A DNA stretch of 64,000 bases. Source: Pristionchus mayeri. Its lineage: Eukaryota > Nematoda > Chromadorea > Rhabditida > Neodiplogasteridae. A program made the translations under genes and the position numbers. Position 1 is the stretch's first letter, and each line of letters opens with the position of its first letter. Below the pieces are notes generated by a model. That model saw only the letters and a list, made by a program, of their open reading frames with translations, did not search any database and was not told the origin of the DNA. The DNA is taken from NCBI GenBank assembly GCA_036245805.1, contig BTRK01000004.1, positions 4,154,001 to 4,218,000 on the forward strand. The letters run 5' to 3'. Below are positions 49,402 to 59,543 of the stretch, one piece after another.

Positions 49402-50021
49402 TTACTGGTTCTTGGTTGGACGGAAGAGATTTCCCGTCGTTCGCGGGCATTGAGGAATCTTGTTGTGGACTTGTTGCCTGCACAGGAAAAGAGATGAATT
49501 CACTTAATTGTTTTCCAATTATTTCTCCCTTCCCTTGCACGAATCGTGAATCGTGAGCAATGGTCTGACTCTCTTCAGTTTGCACGCTCTCTCACAGGCC
49601 AGAGAGACGAGAGAGCGTGCAAACTGAAGAGAGTCAGATCATTGCTCGAATAGGCTCACTTGGGCACAACGGGCTTGTCGTGGTAATGCCGCACTGCCGC
49701 TTCCGGGTAATTCTTGTTCATCTACAATTGCGGTTTATCAAATGCAGCAATTGTTGGCATCAGTCAATCAAATTTCACTTGCTGTACCTGAGCAACGAGT
49801 CCAGTGCTTGCGAGGACATTCTCTGCCTGTCTCAACTCGATGGACTTGATGGTGTCTGAGACGACGTCGGTCGACGACGACTGGCTCTCAGGACGGTCCT
49901 GCAGGAAAATCGATTGACGATTGATGGTAAACAAGCGAGTACGGTATACCTTTCTGACGACTCGCATTCCTCCGACCTTGTCTGCGGGCATGTGGCCTGC
50001 TAGGGCGTTGTGATCCTCCAT
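49402..50021 (-). CDS. Death-associated protein 1 (DAP1) homologue
   Basis: A four-exon, 106-residue protein; human DAP is 102. Exons: 50021-49950, 49898-49788, 49721-49660, 49477-49402, in compatible phases. The N-terminal AGHMPADKVGGMRVV matches the family's conserved GHxPAxKxGGMR block. A Ser-rich middle follows. NYPEAAVRHYHDKP corresponds to the conserved 'FPxxAxxxxHxKP' segment, and the tail PRTTGNLFRPTKNQ is basic and Pro/Asn/Gln-rich, as in the family. DAP1 proteins are small, intrinsically disordered cytosolic mTOR substrates that restrain autophagy in mammals; the worm role here is inferred. It lies upstream of CHMP4 on the same strand, 1.6 kb away. Intron 3 (182 nt) contains a 93-bp hairpin element. 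Confidence 0.88.
49555..49647. mobile_element. 93-bp hairpin MITE, copy 2 (DAP1 intron 3)
   Basis: Runs from GAGCAATGGTCTGACTCTCT and CAGTTTGCACGCTCTCTC to ATTGCTC, same length as copy 1. It begins 12 nt after the intron 3 donor of the DAP1 homologue. Confidence 0.92.
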
Positions 50022-51134
50022 GATCTGGGAGGTTTCATTCGAAGGGATGCCATCATTCGTGTTAAAAATAACTCAATAATACTGGGAAAGAATAGCACAA
50101 GAAGACATTATTGACATTTAAATTCTGGAAGAATCGTACAGGAACAGATGGGAAAGAGTGTACAGAAGAAGAGGGGAACGGGAGAGAGGAAGCAAAGCGA
50201 ATAGCGTTCTCTGTTTTTGTTTATCGGTCTGTCCAAGAGTGGGTGAGGGGGAATGGACAGCAGAATGGAAGAGAGAGAGTGAGAGAGAGAGAGAGAAAGA
50301 GAGAGAGAGAAGCCAGAGGGGTAAAGGGAGAGAAAGAGGAGAGGGGAGGGGTAACACATCTGCTCAGTAGCATCAAGCGTGTCACAAGTAGTCGAAAGCT
50401 GCCAAATATGGTGAATGGCAGCTAAATTTACCGCCGAACTTTTAGAGAACGCGAGTGGAAGTGAGGAGCAGAGGGCGCTTTTATGCTAGTGAGACGGCGA
50501 GAGAAAATGAGTTGTGCAACGGGCGCACAACGTTGTGCAATGCACTACGGGATAGAACGACAACTGCAGAAGAACGCATCTCCTTTCGAATACGAGTATC
50601 TAAATCACATGCCTCACAAACCGTGATCTTGTTCAAAATTCCTGTAGGCGCTAAATTACGGGAGCCATTTCATCTTTATTTCTTCCACCTTCATACTGAG
50701 TTTAAAAGGTGCGGTACAGAAGAAAGAGTATGCAGTCAGCTGCGAATGCTGTGAGCAGTATGAGATTAGCGGGAGGAGAAATAATTCAGAATTGTATTAT
50801 ATTTCCGTTCAAATTTTTTCACATTTTTTTCGATTCCACTCTTTTTTTTTCGGCTCTGAAAACTTCAGTAGCTCAAAAACAAACAACCTAACAACCCCAT
50901 GCAGCTGCAGAAAATTTTCAGTTAAATTGTTTTGATCATTCAATGAGATATTGCTAGAATGATCAATAAATGATAAATGCGATTGTTTTGCAAAAAGATG
51001 AGTCAGCCCAAAGGAAACAAACATCTAAGGGGTGATCTTCCTCTCTCACCTGTGCAGACATCATATCTCCTGGAGACGAAGAGGCCCTTTCCCAAAAGAG
51101 AGAAAGGAAGACAAACAGACAAACAGCTTCACTC
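50022..51134. promoter_or_regulatory. Intergenic region between divergent genes, with a (GA)n tract
   Basis: It separates the DAP1 homologue (minus) from the secreted-protein gene (plus) and so probably holds both promoters. A purine-rich stretch of GA repeats lies at about 50,269-50,311. TGCGCAAC-like pieces recur near 50,511-50,545 (GTTGTGCAACGGGCGCACAA). No gene was recognised. Confidence 0.4.
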
Positions 51135-52415
51135 ATGCTTGCACTCAAATTCTTCTTACTTTCTTGCTTCATAGAGGTAGGTTTATGGGTTTTTTCTGAA
51201 TTGCAATTTTTGTCTAGCTGTCACTGTCCTTCTGCTACCGTTGGGAGGAATCGTCGATCCCTCGAAAGGTCCTCAGTTTGACTTCTCGTGCTGTCGACAA
51301 AACTTGCAGAGCTCACTGCACTCCCAATGTGAAAGTGAGATTTCTTGAAAAACATTATTGAATAATAATTCCTATTAATTTTATTGCGGATGATAGAGTG
51401 TGAATTAGAATAAAATCTATGAAGATCAAATCTCTTCTTCTTCTCAGTGCGAGGCGACTCGTCTCACTCTCGATTCCTCGGGCTGTTTCATTCTGGGCCC
51501 TGAATCGAAGCCTCCGGGCAGTTGCCCGGCACCCTTCGCGAGCTGGGTGAAGAGAGAGGCAAACTGCTGTATGGATCTCATCTATCTCAAGTCAAGCGAT
51601 GTACCCAAAAGAAGAGTTCTGGATGAGACGATCAGAGAGGAGGTCGTTGATGGAATACAGGCAAGTCGCAGATCGGAATGCGTAGTCAAATAACAATAAT
51701 TAGGTGGTGATTCCCTCATATTCCAACCATTCCAGCAATTCCGTTGCCCTTCTGGTTCGATCTTCTCGTTTCTCGATTTGGAAGGGAAATTCCAAACCCG
51801 TGATTGGTGGATAAACTGCGAGCCATTCGAGGACACCGAGAGATGGAGAGTGATGTCGGGAGCGGAGAGGGGAGGGTGGTACGGGGAAGTACCCGTCGGA
51901 TGCGTGTGTCAGTTGCCTCCTTTCTTTCTTTCCCTGTTTTATTAGATGCAATGCATTGGATATGCTGTATCTTTCAGCGAGTTCAGACTCGACGGTGAAA
52001 TGCCATTTCTATGGTAAACTTTTTAGCGACGTGCATCGCGGCTGAACCGTACATGTACGTGTTCGATGGTACCGAGCAGATTCTGGATGAGATTCCCCAG
52101 TATACTCTCACGAGGAACTACACCTCATTTGTGGAGGGGAAATTGGTAAGACGACTCAAATTCCAGTCTCAACTCTTCCAAATCTCTACCTTCTAGCAGC
52201 TAGCCTGTCCTGCGGGATCTTCAATTGGCCATCTCACACTCGACAATCCTCCTCGATTCTCGTTTGACCCTCGGATGAAAGTCCAGTGCGATCCTGATGG
52301 ATGGATGGTGAGTACACTGCTTCTTACGATAATGAAGTGATTGGAGGTCTACGTCTCCGGATCTCCTGCGAATCCTCTCCAACCTGTGAAGATCGGATGT
52401 TTCGAGCAAAATTGA
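51135..52415 (+). CDS. Secreted cysteine-rich nematode protein, family not recognised
   Basis: A seven-exon plus-strand model. The start at 51,135 gives a signal-peptide-like MLALKFFLLSCFIELSLSFC. Exon 3 has SGCFILGPESKPPGSCPAPF and REANCCMDLIYL. Exon 4 has RCPSGSIFSFLDLEGKF, RDWWINCEPF and VPVGCV. Exon 5 has AAEPYMYVFDGTEQILDEIP. Exon 6 has LACPAGSSIGHLTLDNPPRF and VQCDPDGWM. The last exon ends VKIGCFEQN. The C-P-(S/A)-G-S ... C ... W pattern occurs twice (exon 4 and exon 6), suggesting a repeated extracellular disulfide domain. Intron 3 has a GC donor (CAG|GCAAGT, 51,661); without splicing it a stop follows. The exon 4-5 boundary is the least certain, and the last exon uses a GGAG acceptor. 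Function unknown. Confidence 0.65.
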
Positions 52416-52647
52416 TTGGAATTAATAAAACCATCGTTGTATTAATGCATAACAATTACATTGAGCCATTGTAACAGTGCAATGGAGATTAAATGCGAAA
52501 ACAGTGCCAAACTTGTCGCTCTGCACAGAATCGCACAATCCGCTCACTGTCTATGCGGGGTAAGGAGGGAGGCCAACTCTATTTGTTGTTCGCTCCTCAC
52601 TCTTCCACATCGAAACAGCACTGAGTCATCGACTCATTGACACCACA

Positions 52648-54313
52648 ATGGACCCTTCCTCGATGTTCGGCAGAACTCCCCCCTCATCAGACATTGCGAG
52701 ACTCGCACTGCTAGGCCCCTTCTCTGATCTCCTCACCTTCTCTGGATTCGACCTCGGCAAGTCTCTTTGCGGTTTCCCTGTGAGTGTTCCATCATTACGA
52801 AAGCGTGAATTATCCTTTCAGAACTCACATTTCCGAGCACTTGTCTCCACTTTCATATACTCGCTTGCCGTGATTCTCTTCCTTACTCGGCTTCTCCTCG
52901 TGGGATTCCGAGGTGCTCCGGTCAGTGCAATTGGATCTTTGTGAAATCGTAAACTGCATCCCTTTAGGGCCTATCCTATGTGTGGGCCGACACGAATATC
53001 ATTTTCTGGATGAGCATGCAATCGATTGTATCCCTCGTTGCCCTCGCTCGGTGAGTCACGCAAAGGGCAATGGAGAAAGATCGAGATGGGGGAGAGAGAA
53101 AGGGGAGAGATCCCCCTCAATGATCACTGTTCAATTTCAGATGGACAGCTAACGGAATTTATACACGAATCTACACCGAGTATCTGAATGTTAGGAAGTT
53201 TCACACTCAGGATGAGGTACGGGGTCAGCATCGCTGTCGATGTCGACCAGTAAACTTTCAGGAGCCCCGGATCATTCACACTCGTAAATTGATTATCCTG
53301 GGAGCTGTTCTCAGCTTCGCTTTCGTGAGCATCACAGTGGTCGCGAGCGTGAAGAGATCAGTGTACAGGAATTACTTCGAGAATTCTACGGAGCCTCTCA
53401 TGTTTGCACTGCTTTCCCCCACGAAGAGTAATGGGCAGTTCAGCCACCACCATTTCCTCTCTCGGTACAATCTGTGGGGAGTCGAGATCGCCATCGGGGT
53501 GTGGATGGCACTCTGCACTGTGCTGGCGACTTCGGTGGGGAACCCCCGCTGTCATCTGATTCATTCTTGAAACTGCCATCCTAGGAGCAATGACCTTACT
53601 CTCCTCCTCTTGCATGCTCTCTCGCCTGTCAGAGAGCAGGCGAGAGAGCAGGCGAAATAGAGAGAGTCAGACGATTTATCCATTCCAGTCGTTCCTCTTC
53701 ATGCACATTGCCGCGAGAGAGGAGTGCGCCAAGTTCAAGGAGGATTTGGAAGCGGCGAGCAAGGACGAGACCATCGTGGTGAGGACGACTAGTAATCGTC
53801 TCCCATGAATCAGAAATTACAGTCATCTCTGGATCAATTTTCGCATCGACACATCGCAATTCTGAAGCTCGTCTCTCTGCTAACTGAGAGAACGAACACA
53901 TTCGTCTCCTTTTCCACTATCTGCATTTTCATCGTGGGAATTACACTTTTTTATCATTTGAAAAAGGAAAAAAACAGGCACACATCAATGTATTCTACAT
54001 CATTTCCGCAGTCGGAGCCCCGAATGCTTTCGGAACAGTCTGTGAGTTTTGACGCATCCATCTGAATATAACTGTTGCTACAGCTTGCGTGCTATGGGGA
54101 ATTTCTACAATTGCACTACTACCTTTCATTCTGAGTCCTCCCGGAACTATTCAAATTCTGGTACAATTGTTAATAGTTAATTTGAAATTAATGTTTACAT
54201 CAGCTTGAGCAATCGATGGCTGCACTTGCGAACAACGAGCAAATAATCGACAGGCCAGAGAAGGTGATCATGGACTGAAGGCAATGTAATTCGTCCCGTA
54301 AATGATGATCATC

Positions 54314-54366
<53 letters not shown>

Positions 54367-54719
54367 TCATCATCATAACGTATCGAACGTAAATGATGAG
54401 CAAATTTCAGCTCGCGATTGCACAATTGATGGAGGATCGAAACAGAGAAACGCCAACGAGAATGGCAATTATGAAAGCGATTAGAGTAAACGCACAGACG
54501 CCGCATCTGGTTTGTAACTCAAAGAACAATCGTCTTACTCTCTTCAGTTTGCACGCTCTCTCGCCGGTCAGAGAGACGATAGAGCGTGTAAACTGAAGAG
54601 AGTCAGACCATTGCTCAATTCAAATCAATTTAGTTATAATATTTCACGAAATATTTCAGATCGGTCTCCTGGTTCCTCTCATCGTAGCTGTACTCTCATA
54701 TGCCAGACAGTTCCACTAA
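52648..54719 (+). CDS. Seven-transmembrane gustatory-receptor-like chemoreceptor
   Basis: A twelve-exon, 407-residue membrane protein; all phases agree. The N-terminal MDPSSMFGRTPPSSD is followed by hydrophobic helices in FIYSLAVILFLTRLLLVGF, FWMSMQSIVSLVALA, LIILGAVLSFAFVSITVVA and WGVEIAIGVWMALCTVLATS. A charged loop (EECAKFKEDLEAASKDE) precedes QFSHRHIAILKLVSLLTERT, then VFYIISAVGAPNAFG, WGISTIALLPFILSPP and the terminal LLVPLIVAVLSYARQFH. The H-x3-L-x3-L pattern before helix 6, the length near 400 and the short C-tail after helix 7 fit insect-type gustatory receptors and nematode GUR/LITE-1/SRR relatives. Which subfamily is unclear. Introns 5 and 11 carry hairpin elements and intron 10 a trinucleotide repeat. 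It starts 232 nt after the preceding gene's stop. Confidence 0.65.
53585..53678. mobile_element. 93-bp hairpin MITE, degenerate copy 3 (receptor gene intron 5)
   Basis: Starts GAGCAATGACCTTACTCTCC and keeps the GCTCTCTCGCCTGTCAGAGAG centre, but the right arm has diverged. It ends 10 nt before the exon 6 boundary. Confidence 0.75.
54316..54376 (+). repeat. (ATC)n microsatellite in receptor gene intron 10
   Basis: About 16 ATC units followed by an AA interruption and further ATC units. It lies between the exons ending RPEK and beginning LAIAQLME. Confidence 0.9.
54524..54616. mobile_element. 93-bp hairpin MITE, copy 4 (receptor gene intron 11)
   Basis: GAACAATCGTCTTACTCTCT, CAGTTTGCACGCTCTCTC and the mirrored arm to ATTGCTC. 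It begins 14 nt after the intron 11 donor; the rest of the intron is 57 nt. Confidence 0.9.
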
Positions 54720-55150
54720 CGAGCGATAAAGTGTTTTGAACAATGCGCTAGTTATGAGATCCAAGCGGGAGAGATTTGAGCCAGTGAATGTAGAAATAAT
54801 ATTCTGATGTTATAGCAGGAAGTCTGTCGACTCGTTTAGATGATTCATAGGCCCCGCCCCTGTCCTCCCCTCTCGCTGGTGCCCCTGCTTCCTTCTCTCT
54901 TCTCTTAGGTTGAACACTAACGATAAACGGTTGATTCGGAAACCGTCTGTGCTCTCATTCGTTATACTCGGAGGACATTGGCTTCCATTGGTCGGTATAT
55001 CGGACATTCGGGTCCATTCTATCGTATATCTTGGTATATCTTTGGTATATCGTTGTTGGTATATCGGTTCCTCGGTCTCATTATTCTCTCAATCTCTTCG
55101 GTATTCTATATATCTCATTGTCGGCTAAACGCATTCTACCAAACTACCCT
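54720..55150. other. Intergenic spacer between receptor and transporter genes
   Basis: No gene seen. It contains imperfect TATCGG/GGTATATC runs around 54.99-55.07 kb. Confidence 0.4.
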
Positions 55151-55213
55151 GTAAAATGGCTCATAGAACGTTTGAAGAAATATCATTCTGCTGTAATAGC
55201 AGAAGGTGTGTGA
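55151..55213 (+). pseudogene. Possible C-terminal remnant of an upstream SLC17 copy
   Basis: A short open end reads RLKKYHSAVIAEGV before a stop. It resembles RLDKKTPSAVIAEEKK near the end of the SLC17 gene 2.6 kb downstream. The sequence right after its stop also matches sequence downstream of the SLC17 gene. Together these suggest the tail of a lost tandem copy. Confidence 0.4.
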
Positions 55214-55310
55214 TTTTCGGAGTTTCTATCTATCAACCACTCGATGATTATGCAAAAGTGTTGGTTTTTCGTCACACATCTCTTCCATTTCTCGTATAAA
55301 TCATCAGTTC
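55204..55310. repeat. Duplicated promoter-like segment, left copy
   Basis: GGTGTGTGATTTTCGGAGT, then CGATGATTATGCAAAAG and TTTCTCGTATAAA recur in modified form at about 58,246-58,347. The left copy lies directly upstream of the SLC17 start at 55,344 and ends in a TATA-like CGTATAAA, so it is a likely promoter. Confidence 0.6.
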
Positions 55311-55343
55311 TTTCGAACGTGACGAACTCCAATTTGTCTGAAG

Positions 55344-57900
55344 ATGAAGTCCTTTGATCCCGATGTCTCAATTCCCTCACCGCCTCCTCTCCTATCATGC
55401 CGATCTCATCGACTCAAGATCGGACTACTGCTCATGGCTGGATTGGCTGTCTGCGTGTGCATGCGAACGAATCTGAGTATGTTTCGCTTCTTTCTTTGCC
55501 TTTGAAAAATTATTGAATATGTTAATTTAACTTTTAATTTCCAATCATAATCATAATCATTTCCAATCAATCATACAATCATATCAGACATGGCAGTGGT
55601 TTGCATGGTCAACACCACCGCCTATAGGGCACTATTGAGCGACACTCCGAGAGAAGTGGGGAAAGAGGAGAGAGAAGGGCAGTGCAGTAGGATCGAAGAG
55701 GATGGAACGGCAAAGGGATACAATGTGAGTTTTCCTTTCACTCGTGTTTGCTTTCAAAACGTAATTCAACTTCTTCCATTCCTTCAGGGTACTCTCGAGT
55801 GGACTCCCCAGATGCAGGGTTCTCTTCTCACTGCAACATTCTACGGGTCCATCATCACCATTGCCTTCTCTGGTTCAATCGCAGATCGATTCGGGCCGAA
55901 ACGCATATTTGCCGGTGAGCGCATTTTCATGCAGGGTTTGTACACTACCGCTCATCTGCTTTGCTTCATATTTTCTTTCTGGAGTGTACTAAGCATTTCA
56001 AAGTGTGTTAAAAAGGATATTCAGGTGGTTGCATCATCTACGTGATCGTGACAATGGCAACGCCGTTGCTCGCGCAACACTCCTTCAATGTCTACTTCGC
56101 ATCGAGAGTCGTCATGGGATTGGCGGAGGTTCGAGTGGAAGGAAAAGGACGATTCAAAGAATCGCTTAGGGCTTCACAGTTCCCTGCATCGGATCGATGG
56201 CCGGTCGATGGTTTCCTCCTGCTGAGAGATCGACCATGGCTGGCATTTACACTTCCGGAAATCAGGTTACACTTTTCGCTCTACTTATTTGTCTGAACAC
56301 TCAACGTGGAATATGCAAAATTGGATCAGTCCTATCCGCACGCCAAAAGTCTCAAAAATATTGCTTCATAAGCCTTCAATTATAGAATAAAGGTATATTT
56401 GCAGCTCGGAGCTGCCTCCTCCTCCGTGATCTCAGCTGCACTCTGTGGATCTCCCCTTGGATGGCCCTCCATCTTCTACTTGTTCGGTTAATCGACTCAT
56501 TGTTGATAGGCTCACAGTGAGGTTCAGGTGCACTTGGCGTGATTTGGATAATCTCCTGGCTTGTTCTCGCTTCTAATTCTCCTTCCTCAAACCGGTTTAT
56601 CACTGAAAGTGAACTCAAATTTCTAGATTCCGAAATAAGAAGAAAGGAGGTGAATATTTCATAAATCTATGAATGAGAGACAATTGTTTTAGAAATCCAA
56701 GTCCATTCCTTGGCGGCACCTTCTGCAAAGTAAGCCGATGTATGCTTGCTTGTGCTGCCAGTTCGCGTACAATTTCAGTGCGAGTCTACTTCAGGTACTG
56801 CTAATTATCTTTCGGTCACATTCAAAACCAGATTCATGTTCCAGGCGTTCCTCCCTACCTACTTTCGCGATGAGCTTTACATTCCGCTCTCTATGGTGCG
56901 CTAGTAAAATATTCAGCATTCACAATCCATAGTGATTCTGATGAACAAAATATGGTCCTCGCAATTGAAATTTTTCGGAAAAAAATTATGTGTTTTTTAG
57001 AACGGCATTTACACGACGATCCCATTCGCAGTTCAGATATTCATGAAGACTTTTTGCTCGTTTATCGCAGATACGCTCAGAAAGAAGGTTAGAATCGAGA
57101 TCGTGCTAATTGTTTTTCCTTTCCATCTAGGGAATTCTGGAACCCACGATGTCGGCTAAGCTATTCCAAACAATATGTGAGTAGATCAACTGCTAACCTC
57201 GTTATATTCACGTATTTAGGTTCCGTTGGCATCGCGATTTCGCTGGTTTCACTTGCTTTTCTTCCCTCTTGTGATCGGCCTTGGATTGCTGCCATCTGCC
57301 TCTTCTGCTATGGTGAGAAACGAAAGAAGTGGCTTATCAAATAGCGCTTCAGGCATCTTCTACTCCTTTGGCATTCCCGGCTATTTCACTGCACTCATGT
57401 CGATTGCACCGCAGTACAGGTAAAAGCAATTGAGCTATCAAATTAGTTTCCTTGATGTTTTCTCCAAGATCAACGGTATAATATCGATTTCAGTGGCACA
57501 TTGACGTCTCTGACGATGTTCGCAGCGACGATAGCCAACATCATCAGTCCATCTCTTGCTTCGCTTCTGATGACTCTCGTGAATTCACAGTCCTCACTGC
57601 AGTAGACAACCAGAATATTTGAGAAAATGCCGTACATCTGGAAGATGGTATTCACGATCACTGGTGTTGTTAATCTCATTGGCGGAGGCATCTTCCTCCT
57701 TTATGGAGATGGTAAGGAATGCGGATTATGCATGTCTCATCAATGTAAACATTGCAGCGAAAGTGCAGGAATGGGCGAGATTGGACAAGAAAACACCTTC
57801 TGCAGTGATAGCAGAGGAGAAGAAGCATTCGAGCAGCGAAGAAGAAAAGAGCGAGCAAATTCAAGTCGAATTTAGTTGTGGATCGGAAAAATCGATATGA
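55344..57900 (+). CDS. SLC17-family (MFS) anion/phosphate cotransporter
   Basis: A sixteen-exon, 520-residue model in continuous phase. After HRLKIGLLLMAGLAVCVCMR comes the family signature RTNLNMAVVCMVN, then an extracellular loop. WTPQMQGSLLTATFYGSI and SGSIADRFGPKRIFAG match the MFS loop between helices 2 and 3. VVMGLAEGFTVPCIGSM, WFPPAERSTMAGI, LGWPSIFYLFG, SKSIPWRHLLQSKPMYA, LPTYFRDELYIPLSMNG, PGYFTALMSIAPQYSGTLTS and NLIGGGIFLLYGDAKVQEWA follow in family order. The acidic/Ser-rich tail has SSSEEEKSEQIQVEF. Relatives include vesicular glutamate transporters, sialin and Na/phosphate cotransporters; the substrate cannot be told. The last-but-one junction needs a 45-nt intron ending TTTGAG. 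If that intron is not spliced, an in-frame TAG (57,603) truncates the protein. Confidence 0.9.
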
Positions 57901-58245
57901 TAGGCAAACTCTTGACATACTGACATCTTCAGTAGAAAAACTAGTTGAGAAAGTAGGAACGAATAAGCAATTTTCAAATTACGGGATGAGTTAAATATCA
58001 TTAATATTTTTTTAGAAATTTTCGAGTTTGTGAATTTCATAAAATGTTGTATGATCGTGATAAAGTTTGTTACTTGGCATCAATTGAGATGGGGTACAAT
58101 TGCAATGCAACGGGAGAAGTGAAGAGTGGACGTAATTATGTTAATTAGTAATTAGAGAACTAGAGCACTAGATAAACTATAGATTGGAACTATTGAACTG
58201 TAGATTCAGGCTAGTGAAGCAAGAGAAACAAATTCCAATAGAGGG
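57901..58245. other. AT-rich spacer after the SLC17 gene
   Basis: No coding signal was recognised. It leads into the right copy of the duplicated promoter-like segment. Confidence 0.4.
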
Positions 58246-58347
58246 CGGTGTGTGAATTTCGGAGTATTTTCCTCAATCATTCAATGGCGATTATGCAAAT
58301 GAGTTTTTTCCCCCAATTCATCATCGCCTCTATTTTTCGCATAAAAC
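58246..58347. repeat. Duplicated promoter-like segment, right copy
   Basis: GGTGTGTGAATTTCGGAGTA, GGCGATTATGCAAATGAG and TTTTTCGCATAAAACAG parallel the segment upstream of the SLC17 start. No second SLC17 exon follows; a nested foldback block begins about 20 bp later. Confidence 0.6.
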
Positions 58348-58491
58348 AGCCGAGTGTGCCGTGTATCACGGATCTCCTGTAAAAATGCAGGAACCGATGC
58401 GACAAAAAAAAATTTTTGCATCACGGATTTCGTTGTAAACGTTAGTACTCACCAAAGTGAGGGCGAGGAGAACGCCTATCCGCTTCATTTT

Positions 58492-59503
58492 TGTTCTCTT
58501 ACGCTCCGTGCGGGAGTGACGTCTTTACAAAGTTTCATGCAAAAAACTGTTTTTTTCATCACGATATGCTAATTTTCTACAATTTCTGATGAAAACATCA
58601 CGATTTTTATTCTTGATTCGGATTCCCCATCCCCGAAATGGGGTACGTGCATAGTTCATTGGTCGCCGTAGGTCGACTATCATATCGGCACTCAGTAGGG
58701 ATAAACCGGACATGGCTATTTTTTTTTCGAAAAAATCACATTTTATGCCGTATCTCCCTCCTTCAGAGTGATGCAAATCAAGAGTTTAAAAAAGAAATCG
58801 AGAGCTCTAAACGAGACCGAAAACAATGACTCAGTTGAATTTGCTGTTAAAGTTCACCGTTTTTGAGATATTTAAGGAAAAAACGGAAAACAGAAAAAGA
58901 GAAAACGGCTAGATGATAGCACTCTGCTTCTCTGGCGGAGAGAAAGAGTGCAGGGAAGAGTGTAATAAAGAACATTGGATCCCAACCAGACAGTAAAACA
59001 TTGATGAGTAGTCAATGTGTAAGGTTTTGAGTGCTGGCATCATCGATTAAATGCTCGCTAATAACAACAAGTGCTCGAAACACCTCTCAGAGAACACAAA
59101 ATAACATAATTTTATCGTTTTCCTTAAATATCTCAAAAATAGTGAACTTTAACAACAAATTCAACTGAGTCATTGTTGTCGGTCTCGTTGGGAGCTCTCG
59201 ATTTATTTTTTTAAACTCTTGATTTGCATCACTCTGAAGGGAGATACGGCATAAAATGTGATTTTTTCGAAAAAAAATAGCATGTCCGGTTTATCCCTAC
59301 TGAGTGCCGATATGATAGTCGACCTACGGCGACCAATGAACTATGCACGTACCCCATTTCGGGGATGGGGAATCCGAATCAAGAATAAAAATCGTGATGT
59401 TTTCATCAGAAATTGTAGAAAATTAGCATATCGTGATTAAAAAAACAGTTTTTTGCATGAAACTTTGTGAATACGTCACTCCCGCACGGAGCGTAACAGA
59501 ACA
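58492..59503. mobile_element. Foldback element 4, about 1.01 kb, nested inside the outer element
   Basis: TGTTCTCTTACGCTCCGTGC at the left and the matching GCACGGAGCGTAACAGAACA at the right. Arms of about 390 bp match closely, including GGTCGCCGTAGGTCGACTAT and CCGTATCTCCCTCCTTCAGA. The unmatched centre is about 58.9-59.1 kb. No protein. Confidence 0.9.
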
Positions 59504-59543
59504 TATTAGTAGATTTCTCTATTACGAACAGATTGGAAAAAAT

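Noticed and set aside
50108..50425. Open frames on both strands rich in Ser/Leu or Glu/Arg
   Set aside because: They arise from the (GA)n purine tract in the intergenic region.
58525..59440. Open frames with DMIVDLRRPMNYARTPFRGW on both strands
   Set aside because: Mirror translations of the arms of foldback element 4.
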